Source: Sulfurihydrogenibium yellowstonense SS-5
GTDB lineage: Bacteria; Aquificota; Aquificia; Aquificales; Hydrogenothermaceae
Reading direction: 5' to 3'
NCBI RefSeq assembly: GCF_000173615.1
Contig: NZ_ABZS01000002.1
Location: forward strand, 1 to 21,556
Length of the DNA: 21,556 bases
The notes under the pieces are model-generated. The model saw nothing but the letters and a program-made list of their open reading frames with translations. It did not search any database and was not told where the DNA came from. The position numbers and the translations under genes are program-made. Positions 15,097-21,556 of this stretch are shown one piece after another (position 1 is the stretch's first letter; every line of letters starts with the position of its first letter).

Positions 15097-16689
15097 TTAA
15101 CCTCCTGTATGGATTTCTTGTAATGATTTTACAGTTAATCCTTTCTCTTTGTATGATTTTATTGCCATGGCAGCAGCTTGGGCACCTCTTACAGTTGTAA
15201 AGTATGGTGTTTTTGTTGCAACTGCTGCCCTTCTAATATAGTATGCATCAGACCTTTCTCTTTTACCGGAGGGTGTGTTTATGATTAAAGCTATTTCTTT
15301 GTTTTTAATTCTATCAACTATGTTTGGTCTTTCTTCTGAAAGTTTGTTTACAAGATTAGCTTCTATACCATTTTGTGTTAAGTATTTATAAGTTCCCGTT
15401 GTTGCGTAAATATTAAATCCAAGATTTTTAAGCTCTTTTGCAATGTCTAAAATGTAAGGTTTGTCCTTGTCTGCTACTGATATAAACACATTTCCTTTTT
15501 CTGGCAGCAACTGACCTGCTGCAGCCTGTGCTTTCCAAAATGCAAGACCAAGGTCTTCATCAATACCCATTACTTCTCCAGTACTTTTCATCTCTGGACC
15601 AAGTAATGGGTCTACTTCCGGAAATCTATTCCAAGGAAAAACTACCTCTTTAACTGCAAAGTATTTAAAGTCTTTTGAGTGGAAATCTGTTGCCGGATGC
15701 GGGTCTTTTATCCGGAAAACTTCCGGGACGATCTCTCTTAATTTTTTGCCAATCATAACTTTTGATGCAATCTTGGCAAGTGGATATCCGATAGCCTTAC
15801 TTACAAATGGAACTGTTCTTGATGCTCTTGGGTTTGCTTCAATAATGTAAATTTCGTTATCCTTTATTGCATACTGTATGTTTATAAGTCCTATAGTATT
15901 TAAAGCTTTTGCAAGCATTCTTGACTGCTCTTTTATCTTAATTACTACCTCATCAGGAAGTGTGTAATGTGGAATACAGGTAGCACTGTCTCCTGAGTGG
16001 ATGCCGGCTTCTTCTATATGCTCCATCACTGCACCAACTAAAACATCCTCTCCATCACAAACACAATCAACGTCAACTTCTATACTTCCATCAAGGAATT
16101 TATCTATAAGAATTGGTCTATCCTCTGTAACCATGACGGCTTCTTCTATGTATTTTAAAAGCTCTTCCATATCATAGACCAATCTCATAGCTCTACCGCC
16201 AAGGACGTAAGAAGGTCTTACAAGAACTGGAAAACCTATTTCTTGGGCTACTTTTACCGCTTCATCCTTTGATTTTGCTGTTGCACTTTCTGGCTGTTTT
16301 ATTCCAAGCTTTATGATTAAATCTCTAAACCTTTCTCTGTCTTCTGCAATGTCTATACTTTCTGGCGATGTGCCAAGAATTGGTATATTTAATTTTTCTA
16401 ATGGTTTTGCAAGTTTTAACGGTGTTTGTCCCCCAAACTGAACAACTACACCAAATGGTTTTTCTTTTTCTATAATGTTTAAAACATCTTCAAGGACAAT
16501 AGGCTCAAAGAATAACTTGTCAGAAGTGTCATAATCTGTTGATACAGTCTCCGGATTGCAGTTTACCATTATAGCCTCATATCCTTCTTCTCTTAAAGAC
16601 CAAACACAGTGAACGCAAGCATAATCAAACTCTACACCTTGACCAATTCTATTTGGACCACTTCCAAGAATGATTATTTTCTGCTTCAT
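15097..16689 (-). CDS. carB: Carbamoyl-phosphate synthase large subunit, C-terminal half
   Basis: The 530 residues correspond to the second half of standard CarB (about 1070 aa). This half phosphorylates carbamate to carbamoyl phosphate for pyrimidines and arginine. Visible are the PreATP-grasp start KIIILGSGPNRIGQGVEFDY (4-23), PETVSTDYD, the ATP-grasp core (RPSYVLGGRAM, IIEANPRASRTVPFVSKA), and a C-terminal MGS-like allosteric domain (from about 395, KGNVFISVADKDK...TTGTYKYL). A start Met, an SD-bearing upstream gene and normal ends show this is a natural split gene and not a fragment. Aquifex has the same arrangement (carB1/carB2). The N-terminal half is not in the window. The start overlaps the preceding gene by four bases. 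Confidence 0.93.
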   Translation of the reverse strand: MKQKIIILGSGPNRIGQGVEFDYACVHCVWSLREEGYEAIMVNCNPETVSTDYDTSDKLFFEPIVLEDVLNIIEKEKPFGVVVQFGGQTPLKLAKPLEKLNIPILGTSPESIDIAEDRERFRDLIIKLGIKQPESATAKSKDEAVKVAQEIGFPVLVRPSYVLGGRAMRLVYDMEELLKYIEEAVMVTEDRPILIDKFLDGSIEVDVDCVCDGEDVLVGAVMEHIEEAGIHSGDSATCIPHYTLPDEVVIKIKEQSRMLAKALNTIGLINIQYAIKDNEIYIIEANPRASRTVPFVSKAIGYPLAKIASKVMIGKKLREIVPEVFRIKDPHPATDFHSKDFKYFAVKEVVFPWNRFPEVDPLLGPEMKSTGEVMGIDEDLGLAFWKAQAAAGQLLPEKGNVFISVADKDKPYILDIAKELKNLGFNIYATTGTYKYLTQNGIEANLVNKLSEERPNIVDRIKNKEIALIINTPSGKRERSDAYYIRRAAVATKTPYFTTVRGAQAAAMAIKSYKEKGLTVKSLQEIHTGG

Positions 16690-17249
16690 AAAGCCTCCAT
16701 CTTTTTAAAATCTTCAATAAGCTCTTTCATGTGAGTAAATCTATGATTTCCGCCTGGATACATCACAACATGAAAACCATCAAAATATTTTGCTGTTTCT
16801 TTACTATCTAAAAGTTCATCCTCTTCATCAAGATATACATAGACTAGATTTTTTAGACTCGACAGGTCTTTTACATAAAAGTTTTTGAGACTTTCTAAAT
16901 TTTCTTGAGAAAAATAATACTCTTCACCGGTTTTAAAGTTTTTCTGAGGTCCGACTTGCTTTTGTAAAGATTTGTATGGGTCTATCGATGGGTTTATCAA
17001 TACGGCTTTTATTTTAAATTTATCTGCTAAGTATAAAGCATAAAACCCGCCAAGAGATGTCCCAAAGATATAAAGTTTATCTTTATCTTTTATAGAATCT
17101 GTCAAAAATTCTAATAATTTCATTGCTTTGTCGGGTTGATATGGTAATGTTGGAGCTATGATGTTCTCCGGACCAAAGGCTTCTTTCAGATGGTTTATTT
17201 TATCGCCATAACCGGCAGAGTTAAATCCATGAATATACAAAATTTTCAT
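16686..17249 (-). CDS. YqiA/UPF0227-type alpha/beta-hydrolase esterase
   Basis: This is a small serine esterase of 187 residues. It starts ILYIHGFNSAG (3-13), with HG forming the oxyanion region. The nucleophile is S65 in GTSLGGFYAL (63-72). The acid is D141 or D144 (LDEEDEL), and the catalytic His is H169 in GGNHRF. This layout matches YqiA-family esterases that cleave short acyl or CoA esters, but the natural substrate is not known. It is the first gene of the operon with carB and moeA (four-base overlap with carB). GAGGTG lies eight bases before the ATG. No functional link to carB is evident. Confidence 0.82.
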   Translation of the reverse strand: MKILYIHGFNSAGYGDKINHLKEAFGPENIIAPTLPYQPDKAMKLLEFLTDSIKDKDKLYIFGTSLGGFYALYLADKFKIKAVLINPSIDPYKSLQKQVGPQKNFKTGEEYYFSQENLESLKNFYVKDLSSLKNLVYVYLDEEDELLDSKETAKYFDGFHVVMYPGGNHRFTHMKELIEDFKKMEAL

Positions 17250-17361
17250 CTCTAAGGCACCTCAGATTGATTTAATATATTTTACAATATTTGAAATTTT
17301 AAAAGTACTCAGAGGTTTTTGAAAAATGAACTCTAAGGATAATAAAGAAAAGAATAATAAC

Positions 17362-17439
17362 GTTCTTCTGAAGCTGTAGAGAAGGCTCTGCTGCTTTTTT
17401 ATACTACTTTTTGCCATTACGAACGATAGCAAGGAATCT
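17362..17439. repeat. Possible decayed copy of the miniature repeat
   Basis: GTTCTTCTGAAGCTGTAGAG near 17362 resembles the half-copy motif TTCTTCGCCAGCTGTAGA. GCCATTACGAACGATAGCAA followed by GGAATCT at 17413-17439 resembles the arm GTCATTCTGAGCGAAGCGAA plus GAATCT. Both matches are imperfect, so this is tentative. The 17250-17531 gap holds no convincing gene. Confidence 0.3.
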
Positions 17440-17485
17440 TCGTACTTTTTTACCTCTAACTTTCCCACTTCATTTAAATTAGTTA

Positions 17486-17494
17486 TGCTAAAAT
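17486..17494 (+). promoter_or_regulatory. Possible extended -10 promoter of comM
   Basis: TGCTAAAAT at 17486-17494 fits an extended -10 (TGn plus TAAAAT), 37 bases before the comM ATG. No good -35 is visible. Confidence 0.35.
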
Positions 17495-17531
17495 TAAATC
17501 AATCATGGAAATAAAAGGGGATTTGTAAAGA

Positions 17532-18554
17532 ATGCTTTCTGTTGTCAAAAGCGGTGGAACGTATGGAATAAATGGCTATGTTGTAGATGTTGAAGTAAAT
17601 ATTTCTCAAGGACTGCCGCAGTTTACAGTTGTAGGACTACCGGATACAGCAGTAAAGGAAAGTAGAGAAAGAGTAAGGTCTGCAATAGAAAATATAGGAT
17701 ATAAGTTCCCGGTTAAAAAAATTACAGTAAACCTTGCACCGGCAGACGTATTAAAAATAGGGACGCTGTATGACCTGCCAATATCCATAGGCATTTTAGC
17801 ATCTTCCGGAATAATTAATGAAAACGATTTGAAAGATACAGCTTTTATTGGTGAGCTTGCTTTAAATGGAGACTTAAGAGGTGTTAAAGGAGTATTACCG
17901 ATCGCAATCAAACTAAAAGAAGCTGGCTTTAAAAGGTTTATAGTTCCATTAGAAAATGAAGAAGAGGCAGCAATTGTAAATGGTCTTGATGTTTATGGAT
18001 TTGCTAATCTTAAAGAAATTGTGATGTTCTTAAACGGAGATTTAGAAAAACAGCCTAAAAAGATAGATGTTGATGAAGTTTTAGAATGTAGTTTAGACCA
18101 TATAGGAGATTTTGCAGAAGTAAAAGGGCAGTATACAGTCAAAAAGGCTCTTGAAATTGCAGCGGCAGGATTTCATAATCTGCTAATGATTGGCTCGCCG
18201 GGCTCGGGTAAAACCATGCTTGCAAGAAGATTTTTATCAATACTGCCACCACTTACATTCCAAGAAGCAATAGAAGTAACAAAAATACACAGCATAGCAG
18301 GAGTTTTGAAAGACAACATTGTAAGATGTAGGCCATTCAGGTCTCCGCACCATACGATTAGCGATATTGCACTTATTGGTGGGGGATGTAAAACTCAAAA
18401 ATTATTGCGAAAACTCAAAATATATTGCGAAAAATACAAAAATTATTGCAAAACATTCATAAATAGTAATTTTTTATTCAGATATCCATGCTATTTAACA
18501 GTCAGTCAATTTTTCTTTCCTGTACCTATCTATTCAAAAGGTAATCTAAAATGA
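17532..18554 (+). pseudogene. comM: comM/yifB Mg-chelatase-like AAA+ gene interrupted by a transposon end
   Basis: ComM is a hexameric DNA helicase that promotes branch migration during natural transformation. Native residues 1-285 match it: MLSVVKSGGTYGINGYVVDVE, the N-terminal Lon-like ChlI fold with GLPDTAVKESRERVRSA (35-51) and PADVLKIG.LYDLP (70-83), then Walker A GSPGSGKT (221-228) and FRSPHHTISDIALIGGG (269-285). Family members continue with a Ser/Pro-rich loop and Walker B (LFLDE) to about 500 residues. Here the frame runs after GGG, at about 18386, into 55 foreign residues encoded by the transposon end and stops at 18554. Walker B, sensors and the C-terminal domain are lost, so the product should be inactive. 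The missing part is presumably past the far transposon end. The TGA overlaps the next start. Confidence 0.88.
18391..18451. repeat. Three tandem 20-base repeats at the transposon end (TnsB-site-like)
   Basis: Unit 1, AAACTCAAAAATTATTGCGA (18391-18410), is followed directly by AAACTCAAAATATATTGCGA (18411-18430) and, one base on, by AAATACAAAAATTATTGCAA (18432-18451). The period of 20-21 bases is about two helical turns. Tandem close spacing is like the overlapping TnsB sites of the Tn7 right end. The repeats begin four bases inside the TGT terminus. Confidence 0.75.
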
Positions 18555-20143
18555 ATAGTGAAGCTTTTAATATTCTTAACAATGAATCTAACAAAAAAAT
18601 CATTCAAACACAGAAAAAGTCTACTTTGATAGTTTGCGGTTATACAGATTTAAATTTTAGCCATGCAAGTGATGCTACTATAAAGGTCATATTAAGAGAT
18701 AAAAGCAGTGGTAATTATCTAATAGCGTATAAAGTACCTGTAAAGTCTTTAGGTTTACTGCCTATCGGAACTGAAATATATAAAAATGAAGTAAAATATA
18801 CGGAGTTTCGGGAAGTAAATATAAAGCATAATTTTTATAAATTTAGAGCATATAAGTATGATGAATTAAGCGGAAAAGAGAAAGATGCAATTTCAAAGTC
18901 TATATACGGAGATATTACTAAATGGAGCAGCGGAAAGTTTGTTGCTAAAAAGCCATATTTTTATATTTTCCCACAAAACAAGGATAGCATAATAATAATT
19001 CCTGACTTTCTACTACTTATACCATTTTATTTTCCCGATGATATTATCAGTAATATTACAATAGGGTTTAAACAACTTGATAGTTATATTGATACTGATA
19101 GGGTTGATTGTAATAATAAAGCTCTTTTATTGAAAAAACATGTTCCTGAAAGTTCTAAACTTTCTATCGTTCTTTTGTATCTGTATGCTTGTTATGAAGA
19201 GGCAAGAAAGAGACAAGGAGAGATTTTAATTTATCATAACATAATTAAAATGAAAAAGGAACAAATAGAAGAGATAGAATTAGAGTATAAATCTATTGAA
19301 AACAAAGAAATGGAATTTTATTACAAATTTCCTTTTAACATGGAAACTGAATATATTTTTGAGGGCGAATATATTAATAACATATTTATTGCTTACAGGA
19401 TACATCTAATAGATTTTGGTATAAAGATTTTTTACAGGTATTCTGGGAAAGGTGAGACAAGTCATCCATCTTTAGAAAGGTATTTTGAAGTGAAAGAAGT
19501 TGATGATATTAATATCAGAGGAAGTGATATAAATCACTCATTGAAATCAGGTATAGAAGATAGAGAATTTGCAAATAAAGATTTTAGATATATAGGTCAA
19601 TTAGAAAAATTGGAGCCAGAGAGAAAGTCAAAAAATCAAACCAATAATAGCCTTATTCCGATAACCGAATACAGCAATGAAAAAATTAATGAAGGCGGTT
19701 TTGGTTTTGAAAAGAGCAAAGATGGTTATGCATCTAAAATGAAAAGCGTAGAAAATGACGATGTTGATGGTTTGATAGATGCTTTAAAAAAGCATAAAGG
19801 AATAAAAAATTTTATAGATTTAGGTTCTTGGAGAGAGTGCAGAGTTATTTATTTTGTTTATAAAAGCAAACATGTTTTAGTTGTGTTTCCCGTTATTAAA
19901 AATTCAGGTTCTTATTTATTTTCATCGAGAAGCTTTAATTTTAAAGATAGTTTTAAGTGGATCGTAGAGGAGATTTTAAGGATAAGGAAGAGACTATCAA
20001 AGTTTAAAAGTTTGGATGAGTTTAGGAAAAGTAAGATTTTGAATAAAAGTAATATCATATTTCATCCTACTCAAAAGTATGTGGGAAGCAAGAAGGAGTG
20101 GATAGAAAGGTTATTGGAAAAAGTTGACAAGGACAAGAAATAA
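18551..20143 (+). CDS. TnsE-like transposition target-selection protein
   Basis: In Tn7, TnsE directs insertion to replicating DNA and mobile plasmids, touching the sliding clamp. This 530-residue protein is close to Tn7 TnsE's length (about 540). By memory-based comparison it shares the layout: a beta-rich N-terminal half with IIIPDFLLLIPFYF at 147-160 (where TnsE has an IPQLELARSLF-like stretch), a central FYYKFPFN..YIFEGE (256-272), HPSLERYFEV (305-314), a low-complexity linker (about 350-400), and a C-terminal domain with ECRVIYFVYKSKHVLVVF (429-446) ending FHPTQKYVGSKKEWIERLLE, where TnsE has a similar HP...EGWAERVV tail. It starts within the transposon end; AAAGG is nine bases before the ATG. 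The product is Lys/Ile-rich like its AT-rich surroundings. Similarity is distant, so a profile search is needed to settle it. Confidence 0.55.
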   Translation: MNSEAFNILNNESNKKIIQTQKKSTLIVCGYTDLNFSHASDATIKVILRDKSSGNYLIAYKVPVKSLGLLPIGTEIYKNEVKYTEFREVNIKHNFYKFRAYKYDELSGKEKDAISKSIYGDITKWSSGKFVAKKPYFYIFPQNKDSIIIIPDFLLLIPFYFPDDIISNITIGFKQLDSYIDTDRVDCNNKALLLKKHVPESSKLSIVLLYLYACYEEARKRQGEILIYHNIIKMKKEQIEEIELEYKSIENKEMEFYYKFPFNMETEYIFEGEYINNIFIAYRIHLIDFGIKIFYRYSGKGETSHPSLERYFEVKEVDDINIRGSDINHSLKSGIEDREFANKDFRYIGQLEKLEPERKSKNQTNNSLIPITEYSNEKINEGGFGFEKSKDGYASKMKSVENDDVDGLIDALKKHKGIKNFIDLGSWRECRVIYFVYKSKHVLVVFPVIKNSGSYLFSSRSFNFKDSFKWIVEEILRIRKRLSKFKSLDEFRKSKILNKSNIIFHPTQKYVGSKKEWIERLLEKVDKDKK

Positions 20144-20201
20144 TCAGTAAAGTTTTATAAAATTATTTACTTTTGGTTGGAATATTATGTGATTATACAA
20201 G

Positions 20202-20222
20202 AATTTTATTTAAAATTTTTTT
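20202..20222 (+). terminator. Weak candidate terminator after the TnsE-like gene
   Basis: AATTTT pairs with AAAATT around ATTT, followed by a T run to 20222. The stem has no GC pair, so function is doubtful. The remaining DNA in 20144-20403, between two convergent genes, holds nothing else I can name. Confidence 0.25.
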
Positions 20223-20403
20223 AGATAAATCTTTGTTCTTATTGAAAATAATAAATGTCAATTTATTATCCCTCTACGTTGTCGCAAGCGATCTCTCTGA
20301 ATATTTGCTACTTTCTAATTCTTAGATACTCTTTAAAACTGTAAGCAATATCTAAAGCTAAACTATATATGAGTTTTAGTTTTTATACACTTATTTTAAA
20401 TTT

Positions 20404-21237
20404 TTAACTGCTTTCAATTTTTTTTATAGCTTGAATGTTTACTATTTTGACTGAAAAATTTATTTCATATCCAATAATGGTTTTTTGGTCAATATTTTTA
20501 CAAATAATGTTCACGTTATTTTCATCTAAATCTACGATTCCGTAAGCGTCTGCTCCAACTATAATAGTTTGGTAAACTTCTTCATCGCCGACATGCTTAA
20601 TAAATAACGATGTTTGAGTAGGAATATATTTTATTCCAAAGCAATCTACATAAAATTTCTTTCCTCCTTCTTCTACGGGTAAAAGAGACGAATATTGAGA
20701 ACTAATTAATTCTTCAAGCTTTCTTGGATGAATAAAGCAAGCATAATAACCATCCTGAAATGGGGGGACTTTATTTTTTATTAATTCATCTATTCCTGAA
20801 ATAATCTCCTCTCTTAGTGATTTCTTTGTTGAAAGATCATTACTTTGTTTTTGGGAGGGATAAGGATAAGAATTTTGGAGAAGTGTATTTATTATTTCTT
20901 TTTCTATCTCTTGCTTAGCATAAAAAGCAAGATAAGTAATAGATTTATCTATTAAAGAAGAGAAAGGATATGTATTATTTATGTCGTATAGTTTATCAAG
21001 TAGAATATGCTCAACATAACGTATGTCTAATCTTGCATAAATTCTGCCCACAGAACCTATTTGTTTTTGATAGCGGTTATCAGTATTTGGAGAAAGATAT
21101 ATAAACTCTAACTCTACAGATTTTTCTTCCTTGTTGGATAATTTACATATTTGTCCATATTTAAGAAATATAAGACTATCTCTCAATAAAGATAAAAATT
21201 TATTTTTATAAACATCTGGACATTCTGGTCTTTCCAT
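20404..21237 (-). CDS. Phage major capsid-like protein (N4-gp56/HK97-fold type), stand-alone
   Basis: The 277 residues resemble N4-gp56-type major capsid proteins in order. They start with an N-terminal KNKFLSLLRDSLIFLKYGQ, continue with strands ending in FIYLSP, and have a helix-rich middle (IYARLDIRYVEHILLDKLYD, then QEIEKEIINTLL). GYYACFIHPRKLEELIS (163-179) fits the conserved G-Y-x-A-x-I-H-P segment. YQTIIVGADAYGIVDLD (222-238) and IGYEINFSVKIVNIQAIKKIE (255-275) fit the C-terminal closing strands. It is shorter than most (about 300-400). No portal, terminase, protease or scaffold gene is beside it. AAAGGAGG lies seven bases before ATG 21237, with its own promoter upstream. It could be phage-derived cargo, a degraded prophage remnant or an encapsulin-like shell. 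The assignment is by eye. Confidence 0.55.
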   Translation of the reverse strand: MERPECPDVYKNKFLSLLRDSLIFLKYGQICKLSNKEEKSVELEFIYLSPNTDNRYQKQIGSVGRIYARLDIRYVEHILLDKLYDINNTYPFSSLIDKSITYLAFYAKQEIEKEIINTLLQNSYPYPSQKQSNDLSTKKSLREEIISGIDELIKNKVPPFQDGYYACFIHPRKLEELISSQYSSLLPVEEGGKKFYVDCFGIKYIPTQTSLFIKHVGDEEVYQTIIVGADAYGIVDLDENNVNIICKNIDQKTIIGYEINFSVKIVNIQAIKKIESS

Positions 21238-21277
21238 GACAAAACCTCCTTTAAGAAATTTACATAGGTTTGATTTT

Positions 21278-21306
21278 AGTATAGCACAGATTTTTTAAAA
21301 AACCAA
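21278..21306 (-). promoter_or_regulatory. Promoter of the capsid-like gene
   Basis: On the minus strand TTGGTT (21306 to 21301) and TATACT (21283 to 21278) are 17 bases apart, with TGC before the -10. The predicted transcript starts about 35 bases before the ATG. The good promoter and strong SD argue that this lone gene is expressed. Confidence 0.55.
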
Positions 21307-21444
21307 GCAAAGATTTCACATATTTTTATCTTTTCCATATGTTGTGTTTTTATTTTCTCTTGTTAATAAGAGCTTACTATGTATCTTAATGAAAATCTAT
21401 AAACAAAATGATTTTTTTATTTTTGGTATGTGTTCTCGATAGTT

Positions 21445-21472
21445 TTGACTTGTGCTTGCAGATTATTATAAA
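21445..21472 (+). promoter_or_regulatory. Possible promoter reading rightward out of the window
   Basis: TTGACT (21445-21450) and TATAAA (21467-21472) are 16 bases apart, each matching consensus at five of six. The DNA from 21307 to 21444 is AT-rich and holds nothing else I can name. The site overlaps the possible coding fragment at the window end, so one of the two calls may be wrong. Confidence 0.4.
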
Positions 21473-21556
21473 CAACAAAAGAGTAAAAGGCAAATTATTG
21501 AAGCAGTAAATTCTCAAATAAAGAATTTCAATCTTATAAGTAGATTGAGAAAGATT
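21451..21556 (+). pseudogene. Possible transposase remnant running off the window
   Basis: An open frame after the TGA at 21448-21450 encodes ADYYKQQKSKRQIIEAVNSQ and then IKNFNLISRLRKI up to the last base. The KRxxIEAVNSQ pattern resembles the C-terminal part of DDE transposases (IS982/IS5-like). Another frame just upstream reads VLDSFDLC, which also recalls such proteins, so a decayed or frameshifted copy is possible. No SD or start codon is apparent. The fragment is too short for a firm call. Confidence 0.25.

Larger units (their letters stand above)
18387..21556. mobile_element. One end and first genes of a putative Tn7-like transposon in comM
   Basis: Homology to ComM stops abruptly at the Gly-Gly-Gly codons, and the foreign DNA starts TGTAAAACTC at 18387, the TGT terminus usual for Tn7-like elements. 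Three tandem ~20-base repeats follow, as expected for TnsB sites. The first gene inside resembles TnsE. The expected 5-base target duplication would be GGGGA (18382-18386), but the other end is not in the window, so it cannot be tested. Nothing resembling tnsA, tnsB, tnsC or tniQ is seen here. The right limit given is just the window edge. Confidence 0.65.

Noticed and set aside
17262..17468. 68-codon open frame on the minus strand between the esterase and comM genes
   Set aside because: It starts at GTG without SD, overlaps repeat-like DNA, and has no recognisable pattern or coding bias.
20144..20403. A small RNA or remaining comM fragment in the gap after the TnsE-like gene
   Set aside because: I found no ComM motifs (LFLDE, ARxL) in any frame, no promoter/terminator pair and no stable GC-containing hairpin.

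Overview
The window is AT-rich bacterial chromosome, most likely from a thermophilic member of the Aquificales close to Sulfurihydrogenibium (Hydrogenothermaceae). This is an inference from gene content: a carbamoyl-phosphate synthase large subunit split into halves, a short DNA polymerase I with only the 3'-5' exonuclease and polymerase domains, an outer-membrane type cell (heptose pathway gene, M48/TPR lipoprotein), a CRISPR repeat of the GTTT...AATTGAAAC class common in thermophiles, and tightly overlapping small operons. No rRNA or tRNA gene was seen.

Layout. 1-1100: IS110-family transposase gene with a structured upstream region cut by the window edge. 1101-1192: a miniature inverted repeat, one of a dispersed family. 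1316-4007 (+): a tight cluster of a DksA/TraR-type regulator, a nicotinamidase and DNA polymerase I, joined by ATGA overlaps. 4008-4173: a second repeat block flanked by imperfect 21-bp direct repeats. 4174-8942 (+): a long housekeeping operon (recO, small membrane protein, argS, SPOR-domain protein, small membrane protein, heptose-1-P adenylyltransferase, pgsA). 8920-9990 (-): DapE-like M20 peptidase, converging on pgsA. 10131-11615: a CRISPR array of 23 repeats and 22 spacers, read as transcribed on the minus strand from a leader promoter at about 11680-11707. No cas gene is in the window. 11616-12304: leader and AT-rich gene-free DNA. 12305-13579 (-): M48 metalloprotease lipoprotein with TPRs. 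13580-13864: a third repeat block. 13865-17249 (-): operon of a YqiA-like esterase, the C-terminal half of CarB, and MoeA. 17532 onward (+): comM (Mg-chelatase-like AAA protein), cut after a Gly-Gly-Gly stretch by foreign DNA that begins with TGT.

The most interesting region is 18387-21556. The junction in comM carries three tandem ~20-bp repeats that look like TnsB sites at a Tn7-like transposon end. The first gene inside resembles TnsE, the Tn7 target selector. The next gene, convergent and separately promoted, resembles a major capsid protein of the N4-gp56/HK97-fold group. comM is a known attachment gene for some Tn7-like elements. The far end, tnsABC and the rest of comM would lie beyond the window.

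The two + operons serve replication/repair, translation and envelope synthesis. The - operon serves pyrimidine/arginine and molybdenum cofactor synthesis. The CRISPR array, IS110 element, miniature repeats and Tn7-like insertion form the accessory layer.
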